A stretch of 64,000 bases of DNA from Xanthomonas phaseoli pv. phaseoli (GCA_022749655.1 CP094243.1:1-64000), one strand, 5' to 3'; shown: positions 33,634-43,426, numbered from the stretch's first letter. The notes: generated by a model from the sequence alone, not told the origin. Translations and numbers: made by a program.

Positions 33634-33893
33634 TTTTTTGCGAGCGCTTCCTTCAGCAGGTCGGTACTGAGCTGCGCCTCGGCGTACATCTTCTTGAGCC
33701 GGCGGTTCTCCTCCTCCAGCTCCTTCATGCGCGCGACCATGGACACGTCCATGCCGCCGAACTTGCTGCGCCACTTGTAGAACGTGGCCGAGCTGATGCC
33801 GTGCTCGCGGCACAGCTCCGGCACGGGCGCACCGGCCTGGGCCTGCTTGAGCACGGCGATGATCTGGCTGTCGGTAAAGCGGGACTTCTTCAT
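33627..33893 (-). CDS. IS3-family OrfA
   Basis: The 88-residue protein begins [19 protein letters not shown] and has the helix-turn-helix [19 protein letters not shown] and a coiled-coil tail ([18 protein letters not shown]). It ends ALAKKW just after a run of seven A residues (minus strand, 33633-33639), the normal site for programmed -1 frameshifting into OrfB. Confidence 0.92.
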   Translation of the reverse strand: MKKSRFTDSQIIAVLKQAQAGAPVPELCREHGISSATFYKWRSKFGGMDVSMVARMKELEEENRRLKKMYAEAQLSTDLLKEALAKKW

Positions 33894-34310
33894 GGAACCT
33901 CCTCGGGAAAGGGGACGAGAAAATTCCACTTCTGGCGTCTGCTAATGGGCGGGGGATTACCGCATGAGGGCTCAGACGTCATCGAGATCACCAGCACTCG
34001 CTCTGGCCTGCGCATTGTTGTGGCGGCGCCGGAAGGGGTCGATCGCTACCTTGAGCTCCACTTTCCTTTCGTTCGGGCGTTCCAGGTGATGGACGAGGGG
34101 GACATGCTTGAGTACTGGGAAAGCCCACTCACTACAGGCCACGTCCTCTACAAAGTCGTTTCCGGAGGATGGCGGGATCGCACTGCAGGTCACTTCCTGC
34201 ACGTCACCGCATCGTTAGGCGCGATGCACGAGTGGCTCATCGTCTCCGAGTGCCTCTGTGTGTCTGTCCTCTCAGCGTATGTGCCGCATCTTCGCGAATT
34301 CGGCGATGCG

Positions 34311-34366
34311 GCGTAACCATTCGCGCTGAAGCCACTTCACAACGCGGCTTTACTCAAGCGTCAAGC
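34311..34366 (+). repeat. Final recognisable attC site of the array
   Basis: The left core GCGTAAC (34311-34317) contains the ORF's TAA. Arms GAAGCC and GGCTTTACTCAAG follow, and the right core is GTCAAGC (34360-34366). The layout is that of a 56-bp attC. No further cassette ORF is supported beyond it. Confidence 0.78.
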
Positions 34367-34500
34367 GCACATGAGAGAGAGGCAAGCACGGACGTTTGCG
34401 AGCGCACTTTGCAGTCAGGGCCGACAGTCGAAGCGCACGACTGGAGCGCTGCTGCACCACAGTCACCGCATTCGCTTGAACGCGCTGACGCAGCGTGCAC

Positions 34501-34932
34501 CTATGCCATCGCTTCGTCGGGATCCAACGCCACTGCTGCCTGCTGCGCGCGATCGAATCGCTCGCGGGCCGCGCGGATGCTGCCGTGGTTCTCGCCCGCC
34601 CAAGTGAGCAGTTGCGAGACTGGGCCGAGTAGCGCGATGCCCAGCTTTGAGAGCGCGTATTCCACGCTCGGCGGCTTGGTGGCGTAGACCTTGCGGGTGA
34701 TCATGCCGTTGCGCTCGAGATTGCGCAGGGTCTGGGTCAACATGCGCTTGGAAATGTCCGGCACGGCGCGTTGGATGGCGCTGAAGCGGGATGGGCCGGG
34801 GATCAGCGTCAGCAGGATCAGCAGGGTCCACTTGTCGCCGATCTGGTCGAGCACATCGCGTACCGGGCACTTGGTAGCGTCGAAGGGTCCTTCCAGGGAA
34901 GGCGGCAGCGGGAACAGGGCAATCGCATTCAC
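34501..34932 (-). CDS. HxlR-family transcriptional regulator
   Basis: The 143-residue reading has the HxlR winged-helix core: [20 protein letters not shown] near the start, [20 protein letters not shown] and [23 protein letters not shown] at 34932 was chosen because family homology begins just after it; an ATG at 35037 is possible but leaves a long nonhomologous leader. It is divergent from an NmrA-type reductase, a common pairing in which HxlR represses a quinone or redox-responsive oxidoreductase. Its C-terminal coding end lies close to the integron end. Confidence 0.85.
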   Translation of the reverse strand: MNAIALFPLPPSLEGPFDATKCPVRDVLDQIGDKWTLLILLTLIPGPSRFSAIQRAVPDISKRMLTQTLRNLERNGMITRKVYATKPPSVEYALSKLGIALLGPVSQLLTWAGENHGSIRAARERFDRAQQAAVALDPDEAMA

Positions 34933-35067
34933 GTGGGGTATCTCACGGTAACCAGGGGAGCAAAACTGCCTACTTGCGGGAGCCCGCGCGGGGCTGACAC
35001 TATGCGGGCGACCAGTTAGGTCTAGATAGTAGACCAAATCTCTTATGCAAACCTACCGGAACCCGTC

Positions 35068-35945
35068 ATGACATCTGCATCCCCCTGATTCTTGTCACCG
35101 GCGCCAGCGGGCAGTTGGGTGCGCTGGTTGTCGAAGCGCTGCTTGGCCATCTGCCTGCCAACCGCATCGTAGCAACGGCCCGTGATACCGCGTCACTTGC
35201 CGAGTTCGCAAAACGCGACATCGCGGTACGTCAGGCCGACTATGCGAACCCGCACAGCCTGGACGCGGCCTTCGCCGGCGTAGGCCGCGTGTTGCTGGTC
35301 TCGTCCAATGCAGTGGGCCAGCGCGTGCCGCAACACCGCAACGTGATCGAGGCGGCCAAGCGCGCCGGGGTGGAATTGCTGGCGTATACAAGCATCCTGC
35401 ATGCCGATACCAGCACGCTGTCGCTGGCCGCCGAGCATGTGGCCACCGAAGCGCTGCTGCGCGAGAGCGGCGTGCCGTACGCATTGCTGCGCAATGGCTG
35501 GTACACCCAGAACTACACCGGCTCGATCGCCGCGGAAGTCGCCCATGGCGCAGTGATCGGCAGTGCGGGCGACGGCAGGATCAGCGCCGCCACGCGCGCC
35601 GACTATGCTGCGGCCGCTGCAGCAGTGCTGGCTTCGGATGCCCAACAGGCCGGGCAGGTATACGAGTTGGCAGGCGATACCGCTTTCACGATGGCCGAGT
35701 ACGCCGCCGAGGTGGCGCAACAGTCGGGCAAGCCGGTCGCCTATCACGACCTGCCGGAAGCCGATTACGCGGCAGCGCTGGTGCAGATCGGCCTGCCGGC
35801 CGGCTTTGCGCAGGTGCTGGCGCAGTGCTCGGCGGCCTCGCGTGGCGGTGACCTGTTCGACGATAGCCATACGCTGAGTCGGTTGATCGGCCGCCCCACC
35901 ACGCCGTTGCGCGACGCGGTGGCGTCGGCACTCGCAGTGCGCTGA
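35068..35945 (+). CDS. NmrA-like NAD(P)-binding reductase, start frameshifted
   Basis: This NAD(P)H-binding protein resembles NmrA/QorB-type quinone reductases. The motif LVTGASGQLGALVVEALLGH lies at the N-terminus, then RNVIEAAKRAGVELLAYTSI and LRNGWYTQNY. The good ATG at 35068 is out of frame with the body by one base in a CCCCC run (35081-35085). Adding a C gives a 292-residue protein starting MTSASPLIL. It is divergent from the HxlR gene, so it may be its target. Confidence 0.83.
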
Positions 35946-36626
35946 GCCACCGCTGGGACCACGGCGCTGGCGGGGCGTTCGGCACGTGATCGCTGGCGCA
36001 GGGTTGCGCAGGTGTGCCGTGACCGCCTGGGATCACGGCGACCTCCGTGCGGCTTCACCCCATGCGACCGTCGGCGATGGCCGGCTGATCGGCGTGGCCG
36101 GGTGTGTCGGGAAGTTCGCCAGTGCGTTGGACCAGCGGCATCGGTTGAGGCGATCGGCAGTGGCGCTGCGCCAACAGCCGCTCAGCAACCGCGCGCATCG
36201 CCGTTGGTCAATGCATGGTGCAGTGATCGAGCCGACGTGACCCTGGTAGCTGCTCACGCTGGAGACCTGCACAGCCTGGACACGGCGCGATGCACCGCCG
36301 CCGCAACACACGGCAACGTGACCGAGCCGCTGCCGCTCACATGCTTGTGCCACTCAGGTGCTTGCCCAGACGCAAGGGTGGCGCAGGCGCGCCCCACGCC
36401 GGCAAATCCAGCAGGTACTGCCGCGCAGCCATCGGCGATGCTCAACGTCGGAGCATGGATGGCGCGCGCGCAATCTCGTCGTGCTGCGGCCGCACGTTCC
36501 CGCAGGCAGTTTTGTACGAGCGCCTCCACCACATCGTGCGCAGCTGGGCTTGCCTCACAGTGGTCGCATAACTGCCATCGCCCCGACACGACCGTGACAC
36601 AAGGCCCGCTGCAGCAAAGCCGGGCA
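35946..36626. other. Long noncoding stretch before the porin gene
   Basis: About 680 bp hold open frames on both strands, but none has protein-like composition or a convincing start. The last part leads into the Pho-box-like site. Decayed sequence is possible. Confidence 0.45.
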
Positions 36627-36644
36627 GTGTCACCAAACTGACAT
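36627..36644 (+). promoter_or_regulatory. Pho-box-like site upstream of the porin gene
   Basis: GTGTCAC, CAAA, CTGACAT at 36627-36644 gives two 7-bp direct repeats with a 4-bp spacer, close to the PhoB consensus of CTGTCAT repeats. An AT-rich stretch follows (36645-36662). It lies about 145 bp before the start of a phosphate-porin-like gene, which fits phosphate-starvation control. Confidence 0.7.
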
Positions 36645-36786
36645 CAAATCTAAATATAACTGCTGCCATTGCCGCTACGTCAGGACGACCGGCGCCTGGC
36701 AGGCGCTTCCACGCCGTGCAGCCGCCCTCTTGGCAGCACCGGATCGACGCAGCCGCCGACCCGTTTCCCTTGCACGAGCCGGACCA

Positions 36787-38243
36787 ATGAAAAGACGCAA
36801 TCTCGCCACTGTTCTGTGCGCCCTCAGCGCGACCGCCAGCGGCAGCACGCTGGCCGCCGAGCTGGAGCTGTACGTCGACCGCAAGACCAAGCAGATCTTC
36901 GCCGAGCCGGCGCCAGGTCGCGACAAGCTGGGCACCTTCGTGCAGGTGGACGAAAACGGCAAGCTGCCGGCGTCGGCGATGCCGGCAACGCCCGCGCAAC
37001 CGCTCCCGCCCGCGCTGGGCGCCGCCACGCCCGCCGACACAGCCGTTGCGCAGGCCGCACCTGCGCCTGCGCCGGTTGCAACGCCAGCGCCGGCCAAGTC
37101 CGGCGACGCCGGCAAGAAGTGGTACGACAAACTCAGCCTGCGCGGCTACACCCAGATCCGCTACAACCAGGGCATCGGTGGCGATGCGCAGGACCTGCGC
37201 GCGCCGGGCGACCGCTTCATCGGCAACGACCAGAGCCTGGGCATCCGGCGTGCGCGCCTGGTGCTGAGCGGCGATCTCAACGAGCATGTGTCGCTGTATT
37301 TCCAGCCCGACTTCGCCAGCACGCCCACCGGCTCGACCACCTCCAACTTCGCGCAGCTGCGCGATGCCTACGCCGATATCTTCTTCGACAAGAAGCGCGA
37401 GTACCGCGTGCGCGTGGGCCAGTCGAAAATGCCGTACGGCTGGGAAAACCTGCAGTCCAGCCAGAACCGCCTCACGCTGGACCGTGCCGATGCACTCAAC
37501 TCGGGCCTGCGCGACGAACGCGATATCGGTGCGGTGTTCTATTACAGCCCTACCGTGGCCAAGGGCCGCTTCAAGACCTGGTCAAGTCGGGATTGAAAGG
37601 CTCGGGCGATTACGGCGTGATCGGTGCCGGTGTGTCCAACGGCCAGGGCGCCAACCGTGCCGAGCGTAACGACAGCATGCACGCGGTGGTGCACGCCACC
37701 TACCCGTTCAAGTTCGCCAACGGCCAGTACCTGGAAGTGGGCGCCGATGCGTACAGCGGGCGCTTCGTACCGACTGCGGCGGCAGTGAACATCGGTGGCC
37801 GCAGCTTTACCCCGGCGATTACCGAGCCCAGTGGCTATACCGACCAGCGCGTGGCTGCGCACATCATCTACTACCCGCAGCCGTTCGGCCTGCAGGCGGA
37901 GTGGACGGTGGGCCGTGGCCCGGAACTGGATGTGGCCCAGCGCCGCATCCGCACCCGCTCGTTGAGCGGTGGCTATGTGCAGGCCATGTTCAAGCACGAT
38001 TTCAACTACGGCACGCTGCTGCCCTATCTGAAATGGCAGACCTACCGCGGCGGCTCCAAGTTCGACACCAATGCCCCGCGCATGCGCCTGGACGAAGTGG
38101 AAGCCGGTGTCGAATGGCAGCCGATGGATGCGCTGGAACTGGTGTTCGCCTATTCGAAGATGAAGCGCACCGACGTCAGCACCGCGCCGTATCCGGTCGT
38201 GGAAGGCGATTTGCTGCGTCTGCAGTTGCAGGTCAATTACTGA
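36787..38243 (+). CDS. OprO/OprP-family porin, one frameshift
   Basis: The 485-residue corrected protein has a signal peptide (LATVLCALSATASGSTLA), an alanine/proline-rich linker near residues 60-105, and a beta-barrel with repeated porin strands. GVIGAGVSNGQ and a C-terminal LLRLQLQVNY end the barrel. It resembles phosphate-selective porins O/P. The frame breaks near 37575, between KGRFK and DLVKSGLKGSGDYG, where one G is missing. A Pho-box-like site upstream supports a role in anion or phosphate uptake. Selectivity is not shown by sequence alone. Confidence 0.85.
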
Positions 38244-38396
38244 GCAAGGTGGGCAGCGCCGGTCATGGCTGCTGCGGCGGTCATGACCGGCGTATTCGTG
38301 TGCGGCTGCGTGCGTTCGCGCCGGGATCTGCATGCACGCAGGTGCCTGCGCGATGCTGCCAGCCTCGCGCGTGGTGACGCGCTCACTGGAACGCAG

Positions 38397-39353
38397 ATGC
38401 GCATCAAGGCCACGGTGGAGCGGCTTCCTGGCGGGATGATGCTGGTCCCCTTGTTGCTCGGGGCGCTTTGCCACACGCTCTGGCCGCAGGCCGGCAGTAC
38501 CTTGGGGTCTTTCAGCAACGGCCTGATCAGCGGCACCGTTCCGATCCTGGCGGTGTGGTTCTTCTGCATGGGAGCGAGCATCCAGCTGCGCGCCTCCGGA
38601 CGGGTGCTGCGCCGTTCGGGCAGCCTGGTGCTGACCAAGATCGCGGTGGCCTGGCTCATCGCAATGCTGTGCGCCCCATTGCTTCCCATCGGCGGTGTGC
38701 CGAGCGGGCCGCTGGCCGGGCTGTCGGTCCTGGCGCTGGTAGCTGCGATGGACATGACCAACGGCGGGCTGTACGCCGCATTGATGCAGCAATACGGCAG
38801 CAGCGAAGACGCAGGTGCGGTGGTGCTGATGTCGCTGGAATCGGGCCCGCTGATCTCCATGCTGATCCTGGGTGCCAGCGGCCTGGCCAGCTTCGACCCA
38901 CGGCTGTTCGTCGGTGCGGTGCTGCCGCTGTTGCTGGGCTTTGCGCTGGGCAATCTCGACGCGGAATTGCGGCAGTTCTTCGCACAGGCGACCAAGACGA
39001 TGGTGCCCTTCTTCGGCTTCGCGCTCGGCAACACGCTGGATCTGTCGACAATCGCGCGTACCGGCGCAAGCGGGGTGCTGCTGGGCGTGGCAGTCATCGT
39101 GATCACCGGGCTGCCCTTGCTACTGGCCGACCGCTGGATCGGCGGCGGCAACGGCACGGCCGGGGTGGCCGCCTCCAGCACGGCGGGTGCCGCCGTGGCC
39201 ACTCCGGCGCTGATCGCCGGCATGGCGCCGCAGTTCGCATCCGCGGCGCCGGCTGCGACAGCGCTGGTGGCCAGCGCGGTCATCGTCACCTCGTTGCTGG
39301 TGCCGCTACTGACGGCCTGGCATGCACTCCGTCGCGTTGCACGCAGCGGCTGA
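38397..39353 (+). CDS. kdgT: 2-keto-3-deoxygluconate permease (KdgT-like)
   Basis: The 318-residue membrane protein matches the KdgT family: [20 protein letters not shown] at the N-terminus, then [34 protein letters not shown] and the [12 protein letters not shown] block, with about ten hydrophobic helices. It would import 2-keto-3-deoxygluconate derived from pectin. The ATG at 38397 gives the family start. It follows the porin gene on the same strand after a gap of about 150 bp. Confidence 0.88.
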   Translation: MRIKATVERLPGGMMLVPLLLGALCHTLWPQAGSTLGSFSNGLISGTVPILAVWFFCMGASIQLRASGRVLRRSGSLVLTKIAVAWLIAMLCAPLLPIGGVPSGPLAGLSVLALVAAMDMTNGGLYAALMQQYGSSEDAGAVVLMSLESGPLISMLILGASGLASFDPRLFVGAVLPLLLGFALGNLDAELRQFFAQATKTMVPFFGFALGNTLDLSTIARTGASGVLLGVAVIVITGLPLLLADRWIGGGNGTAGVAASSTAGAAVATPALIAGMAPQFASAAPAATALVASAVIVTSLLVPLLTAWHALRRVARSG

Positions 39354-39420
39354 AGGCCGGAAGGGCATCCTGCGGCCTGCGATGAGATGCGTGGGCCATG
39401 CGCGTTGCGCCCCGCGTGGC

Positions 39421-39442
39421 GCCGGAGCGATCAGGCTCCGGC
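39421..39442. terminator. Perfect 8-bp GC hairpin after kdgT
   Basis: GCCGGAGC (39421-39428) pairs exactly with GCTCCGGC (39435-39442) around a 6-nt loop. It lies between the convergent kdgT and methionine synthase genes. There is no T run, so its role as a terminator is tentative. Confidence 0.5.
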
Positions 39443-39560
39443 GACGCCCGTGCGCAACCGCTGGCGATGAAGTGGACGCCATACACGACCGCCATCTGCT
39501 GCGTTCGCGCGCATGCCAGGCCCGCCCGACGGCACGTGGCGCACTGCCGTGGCAGCGGGA

Positions 39561-40589
39561 CTAAGCCGACAGCTCTCCACGCACGATCTGCGCGCCTGCA
39601 CTGAGTGCACTGAGTTTGCCGCGCGCCACGTGCCGGGCGAGCGGTGCCATGCCGCAGTTGGTGGAGGGATAGAGCTTGTCGGCATCGACGAAGCGCAGCG
39701 CCTTGCGCAGCGTCTCGGCCACTTCCTGCGGTGTCTCGATCGTGCTGCTTGCCACGTCGATGGCACCGACCATCACCTTCTTGCCGCGGACGAGTTCGAT
39801 CAGATCGATCGGCACGTGCGAGTTGTGGCATTCCAGCGAAATGATGTCGAGCGAGGATGTCTGCAGCTTGGGAAACGACTCTTCGTATTGGCGCCACTCC
39901 GAGCCCAGCGTCTGCTTCCAGTCAGTATTGGCCTTGATGCCGTAGCCATAGCAGATGTGGACGGCGGTCTCGCACTTCAGCCCTTCCACCGCGCGTTCCA
40001 GGGTGGCAACACCCCAGTCGTTGACCTCGTCGAAGAAGACATTGAAGGCCGGCTCGTCGAACTGGATGATGTCCACGCCGGCGGCTTCCAGTTCCCTGGC
40101 CTCCTGATTGAGGATCTTGGCAAACTCCCATGCCAGTTTTTCGCGGCTTTTGTAGTGCGCATCGAAGAGGGTGTCGATCATCGTCATCGGGCCCGGCAGC
40201 GCCCACTTGATCGGCTGGCGGGTCTGCTGACGCAGGAATTTGGCATCGTCCACGAACACCGACGTTGGGCGGCTGACCGCGCCGACCACGGTCGGCACGC
40301 TGGCGTCGTAGCGGTCGCGAATCCTCACCGTCTCGCGCTTTTCGAAATCGACACCGCTGAGATGTTCGATAAAGGTGGTGACGAAATGCTGACGGGTCTG
40401 TTCGCCGTCGCTGACGATATCGATGCCGGCATGCTGCTGTTCCTGCAGCGCCAACCGCAATGCATCCTGCTTGCCTTCGATCAGTTCGGCGTCCTGCAAT
40501 TTCCAGGGCGACCACAGGGTCTCGGGCTGGGCAAGCCAGGACGGCTTGGGCAGGCTACCGGCGGTTGAGGTGGGGAGCAGCTTGGTCAT
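39561..40589 (-). CDS. MesD-like folate-independent methionine synthase (core MetE)
   Basis: The 342-residue protein corresponds only to the C-terminal catalytic half of MetE. It contains TRQPIKWALPGPMTMIDTLF, ELEAAGVDIIQFDEPAFNVF, the zinc-ligand histidine and cysteine region TAVHICYGYG, and the last cysteine in LYPSTNCGMAPL. Short MetE-like enzymes encoded with a DUF1852 partner form the MesD family, which makes methionine without the folate-binding half. The adjacent genes here are exactly that partner, an FMN reductase and a MetR-like regulator. The methyl donor is not known from sequence. Confidence 0.85.
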   Translation of the reverse strand: MTKLLPTSTAGSLPKPSWLAQPETLWSPWKLQDAELIEGKQDALRLALQEQQHAGIDIVSDGEQTRQHFVTTFIEHLSGVDFEKRETVRIRDRYDASVPTVVGAVSRPTSVFVDDAKFLRQQTRQPIKWALPGPMTMIDTLFDAHYKSREKLAWEFAKILNQEARELEAAGVDIIQFDEPAFNVFFDEVNDWGVATLERAVEGLKCETAVHICYGYGIKANTDWKQTLGSEWRQYEESFPKLQTSSLDIISLECHNSHVPIDLIELVRGKKVMVGAIDVASSTIETPQEVAETLRKALRFVDADKLYPSTNCGMAPLARHVARGKLSALSAGAQIVRGELSA

Positions 40590-40617
40590 GGTGAGGGATA
40601 TCGTGGGTTCTGGTTGA

Positions 40618-41601
40618 TTAGGAAGCGTGGCTGGACGCCCACTGCGCAAGAAGGCTGCCGTAGGGCCGGATGAAATGCTCTTCGGTGAATCTGCCCTGCG
40701 TCACGGCGAGCTGGCTGCGCTCTTGGCGGTCGTAGACGATCTGGGTGGACGAATAATCCTGATGCTTCAGGCTCGGCCGATAGGTCGGCCCCGCTGCAGC
40801 GTTGGCGTTGTAGATTTCTGGCCGGTAGATCTTCTGGAACGTTTCCATCGTGGCGATGGTGCCAATCAGCTCCAGGTTGGTGTAGTCGCCGAGCAGGTCG
40901 CCGAAAAAGTAGAACGCCAAGGGCGCAACGCTGTTGGGCGGCATGAAATAGCGCACCTTGAGGCCCATCTTTTCGAAATACTGATCGGTTAACGAAAACG
41001 CGTCCTGCCGGTATTCGATCCCCAGGATGGGATGCTGGTTGCCGGTGCGGTGATAGGTTCTGCTGGTGGAGACGCTGATGCAGATGACCGGCGACTTCCG
41101 GAAATGCGCGCAGTACGCGTGCGAGTGCACGAAGTGCTTGAATAGCTTGCCGTGCAGGTCGCCAAAATCGTCCGGAATGTTGAAGCCGGACGCGTCTTGG
41201 TTGTGCGCGGGCAGCAGCACGCTGAAATCGTAGTCGCGCACGTAGGAAGAGAAATTATTGCCTGCAATGCCGTCGATGCGCGCACCGGTGTGCCGATCGA
41301 CGATGGTGGGCTTCAATATCTCGATCAACGGGAACGCATCGTCCAGCGCGCGTTCGCCGATCTGCATTTCGACCGAAATGATGTCCAGCTCCAGCGCATA
41401 GCGGTCGCGGTTGGGGTTATCCCAGTGCGCCAGGTCGTTGCAGCGGTTGTTGATCATCGCCAGCGTGTTACGCAAGTTTTCCTGGCGTCGCTGACCTCTG
41501 GCCAGGTTGGCGAAATTGGTGGTATTGCGCGTCGTGGCCGAGGGACGGTAGTCCTCATCGAAGCGCAGGCTCTTGATGGCGAAATTCAATGCGTGAGTCA
41601 T
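40618..41601 (-). CDS. DUF1852 / MesX partner of the short methionine synthase
   Basis: The 327-residue protein matches the DUF1852 family, named MesX when required with MesD. Its sequence includes NNRCNDLAHWDNPNRDRYAL, GNNFSSYVRDYDFSVLLPAH and a C-terminal EEHFIRPYGSLLAQW. It is 28 bp upstream of the mesD-like gene on the same strand, so the two are probably cotranscribed. Its chemistry is uncertain; an oxygen-dependent role has been proposed for the pair. The start ATG at 41601 is the first good one. Confidence 0.85.
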   Translation of the reverse strand: MTHALNFAIKSLRFDEDYRPSATTRNTTNFANLARGQRRQENLRNTLAMINNRCNDLAHWDNPNRDRYALELDIISVEMQIGERALDDAFPLIEILKPTIVDRHTGARIDGIAGNNFSSYVRDYDFSVLLPAHNQDASGFNIPDDFGDLHGKLFKHFVHSHAYCAHFRKSPVICISVSTSRTYHRTGNQHPILGIEYRQDAFSLTDQYFEKMGLKVRYFMPPNSVAPLAFYFFGDLLGDYTNLELIGTIATMETFQKIYRPEIYNANAAAGPTYRPSLKHQDYSSTQIVYDRQERSQLAVTQGRFTEEHFIRPYGSLLAQWASSHAS

Positions 41602-41740
41602 TGCGAACTGCTGCCTTGTTTCTGAGATGGGAACGCGCATGCGCTGCGTAACGGCGAATGCCGGCGGCATGCAGGCCGGGAATTGGAGCAGTGCGCGCTC
41701 GCCTGCTGCTCCGGTTTCCTGGCGATCGCGAGCTGGGCCC

Positions 41741-42328
41741 TCAGGCTGCAGCCACGCCCTGCGCGGCGATGGACCGCGCATGCCGGGTCAGCTCGATCAA
41801 AGGCAATGCCCGCTGTACCGCCAGCCTGGCCCGCTCGGCCAGCGCCTCGTTGTGCACGCGGTAGTCGAGAAAGTCGCGGTCGGTGGCGTAGACGCCCAGC
41901 GGCAGGGTGCGTGCCTGGAAGAAGCTGAAGAGCGGGCGGAGCTGATGGTCGATCACCAACGCATGGCGGTCGCTGCCCCCGGTTGCGGCGAGCAGCACGG
42001 GCGTGTCGATCAACGCGTCTTGATCGATGAAATCAAAGAAATGCTTGAACAGCCCGGTGAAGGAGCCGCGGTAGACCGGGGTTGCCACCACCAGGATGTC
42101 GGCCTGCTCCACCAGGCGCAGCGCCTGCTCCACCGCGCCAGGCACCTGGGTCCGCCAGAGCGCGCCAGCGAAGTGCGGTGCCAACGCTCCAATTTCGACC
42201 AGATGGCGCTCGCACGGCACCTGATCGGCGATCAACGCCAGCAGGTGTTCTGCCAGGGCGACAGCCTTGGAGGGGCGTTGCATCCCGCCGGAGACCGCAA
42301 CGACGCGGAGTGGGTGTTTGACAGTCAT
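41741..42328 (-). CDS. NADPH-dependent FMN reductase (MsuE-like)
   Basis: The 195-residue flavodoxin-like protein has the N-terminal phosphate-binding loop VVAVSGGMQRPSKAVALAEH, DILVVATPVYRGSFTGLFKHFFDF and LLAATGGSDRHAL. These features place it with SsuE/MsuE flavin reductases, which supply reduced flavin to sulfur-metabolising monooxygenases. It lies just upstream of mesX-mesD, likely as the first gene of the operon. It may provide reduced flavin for an oxygen-dependent step there. Confidence 0.85.
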   Translation of the reverse strand: MTVKHPLRVVAVSGGMQRPSKAVALAEHLLALIADQVPCERHLVEIGALAPHFAGALWRTQVPGAVEQALRLVEQADILVVATPVYRGSFTGLFKHFFDFIDQDALIDTPVLLAATGGSDRHALVIDHQLRPLFSFFQARTLPLGVYATDRDFLDYRVHNEALAERARLAVQRALPLIELTRHARSIAAQGVAAA

Positions 42329-42463
42329 GCTGGGAAACCTTGACGGTGGGGATGTCGTGCAGCGCGCCGGAAGATGGCGGTCCGACCCATGGGCCGGGCA
42401 TTGGTCTGAACCGTCGAGCGGCAGCGACTGAACAACGAACCCGATGCTAGGGCTCGCATTCGA

Positions 42464-42486
42464 TGAAGTAAAATGGTGTTATTTCA
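42464..42486. promoter_or_regulatory. MetR-type palindrome in the divergent FMN reductase/LysR spacer
   Basis: TGAAGTAA (42464-42471) and TTATTTCA (42479-42486) form 8-bp inverted arms with one mismatch and a 7-bp spacer. The outer TGAA and TTCA match the ends of the MetR consensus. The site lies 26 bp before the LysR-gene start in the only AT-rich part of the spacer. Confidence 0.65.
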
Positions 42487-42511
42487 ACAATCCATGAATT
42501 CGGATCATTGA

Positions 42512-43426
42512 ATGCTTGAGCGCATCCATCTCACCATCGTCCAGCAGGTCGAGCAGCAAGGCTCGCTGACAGCCGCTGCCGGCGTGCTGAATCTGACCCA
42601 GTCGGCGCTGAGCCACAGCATGAAGAAGCTGGAACAGCAGTTGGGCACCGACATCTGGTTGCGCGAGGGCCGCAGCCTCCGCCTGACTCAGGCCGGCCAG
42701 TACCTGCTGGCGGTGGCCAACCGGGTGCTACCACAGCTGGATCTGGCCGAAGAGCGGCTGGGGCAGTTTGCGCAGGGCGAGCGCGGTGCGCTGCGCATCG
42801 GCATGGAATGCCATCCTTGCTACCAGTGGCTGCTCAAGTTGGTGGCGCCGTATCTGGCCACCTGGCCGGATGTGGATGTGGACGTGAAGCAGAAGTTCCA
42901 GTTCGGCGGCATCGGCGCCTTGTTCGGCTACGAGATCGATCTGCTGGTCACACCCGACCCGCTGTTCAAGCCAGGGCTCAGGTTCGAGCCGGTGTTCGAC
43001 TATGAGCAGGTGCTGGTGGTGGCCAAGCGCCATGCGCTGGCGTCGGCGGCCTACGTCAAGCCACAGCAGCTCACGCGCGAAGTGCTGATCAGCTACCCGG
43101 TGGATCTTGAGCGCCTGGATATCTACAGCCAGTTCCTGTTGCCGGCCGGCGTTACCCCGCGGCGCCACAAGGCCATCGAAACCACCGACATCATGATGCA
43201 GATGGTGGCCAGCGGCCGCGGCGTGGCTGCCATGCCGCGCTGGCTGGTGGAGGAATATGCGGCCAGGATGGACGTGGTGCCGGTGCGGCTGGGTGCGCGC
43301 GGCATCCCCAAGCAGATCTACCTGGGCGCACGCGAGGCGGACATCGGCATCGATTACCTGCGCGCGTTTATCGAACTGGCGCGTGCGCCGGCCAATGCCA
43401 CTGCCTCCACGCAAGGACCCCACTGA
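42512..43426 (+). CDS. LysR-family regulator (MetR-like)
   Basis: The 304-residue product has the N-terminal LysR helix-turn-helix ([20 protein letters not shown]) and an effector-binding domain. Around residue 95 it has the MetR-like stretch [20 protein letters not shown]. MetR senses homocysteine and activates methionine-synthesis genes. Divergence from the methionine synthase operon and the palindrome between them support this role. The stop overlaps the queH start by one base. Confidence 0.85.
   Translation: MLERIHLTIVQQVEQQGSLTAAAGVLNLTQSALSHSMKKLEQQLGTDIWLREGRSLRLTQAGQYLLAVANRVLPQLDLAEERLGQFAQGERGALRIGMECHPCYQWLLKLVAPYLATWPDVDVDVKQKFQFGGIGALFGYEIDLLVTPDPLFKPGLRFEPVFDYEQVLVVAKRHALASAAYVKPQQLTREVLISYPVDLERLDIYSQFLLPAGVTPRRHKAIETTDIMMQMVASGRGVAAMPRWLVEEYAARMDVVPVRLGARGIPKQIYLGAREADIGIDYLRAFIELARAPANATASTQGPH

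Larger units (their letters stand above)
32769..33961 (-). mobile_element. Second IS3-family element, 1193 bp, inside a cassette ORF
   Basis: The ends are inverted repeats of about 36 bp starting GGTAATCCCCC and ending with the shared CGCCAGAAGTGGA (32769-32804 and 33925-33961). Two overlapping minus-strand genes follow the IS3 plan with an A7 slippery run. A GCAT duplication flanks it. It is different in sequence from the IS in intI. Confidence 0.93.
32765..33965. repeat. 4-bp target duplication GCAT of the second IS
   Basis: GCAT is found at 32765-32768 and 33962-33965, immediately outside the inverted repeats. Confidence 0.88.
32724..34316 (+). pseudogene. Cassette ORF (131 residues when joined) interrupted by an IS3-family element
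   Basis: ATG at 32724 starts 15 codons ending with CAT at 32766-32768, exactly at the IS boundary. After the IS and the second copy of the GCAT duplication, the frame resumes at GAG 33966 and continues to a TAA at 34314-34316. Removing the IS and one duplication copy restores one uninterrupted 131-residue frame ending LREFGDAA. The stop lies in the left core of the final attC. No family was recognised. It is disrupted in this strain. Confidence 0.85.

Noticed and set aside
34371..34607. 78-codon ORF after the last attC as another cassette
   Set aside because: It overlaps the HxlR gene on the other strand, has no attC after it and has shadow-like composition.
36012..36641. 209-codon frame in the long gap before the porin gene
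   Set aside because: Composition and lack of a ribosome-binding site suggest noncoding DNA. It also overlaps the Pho-box-like site.
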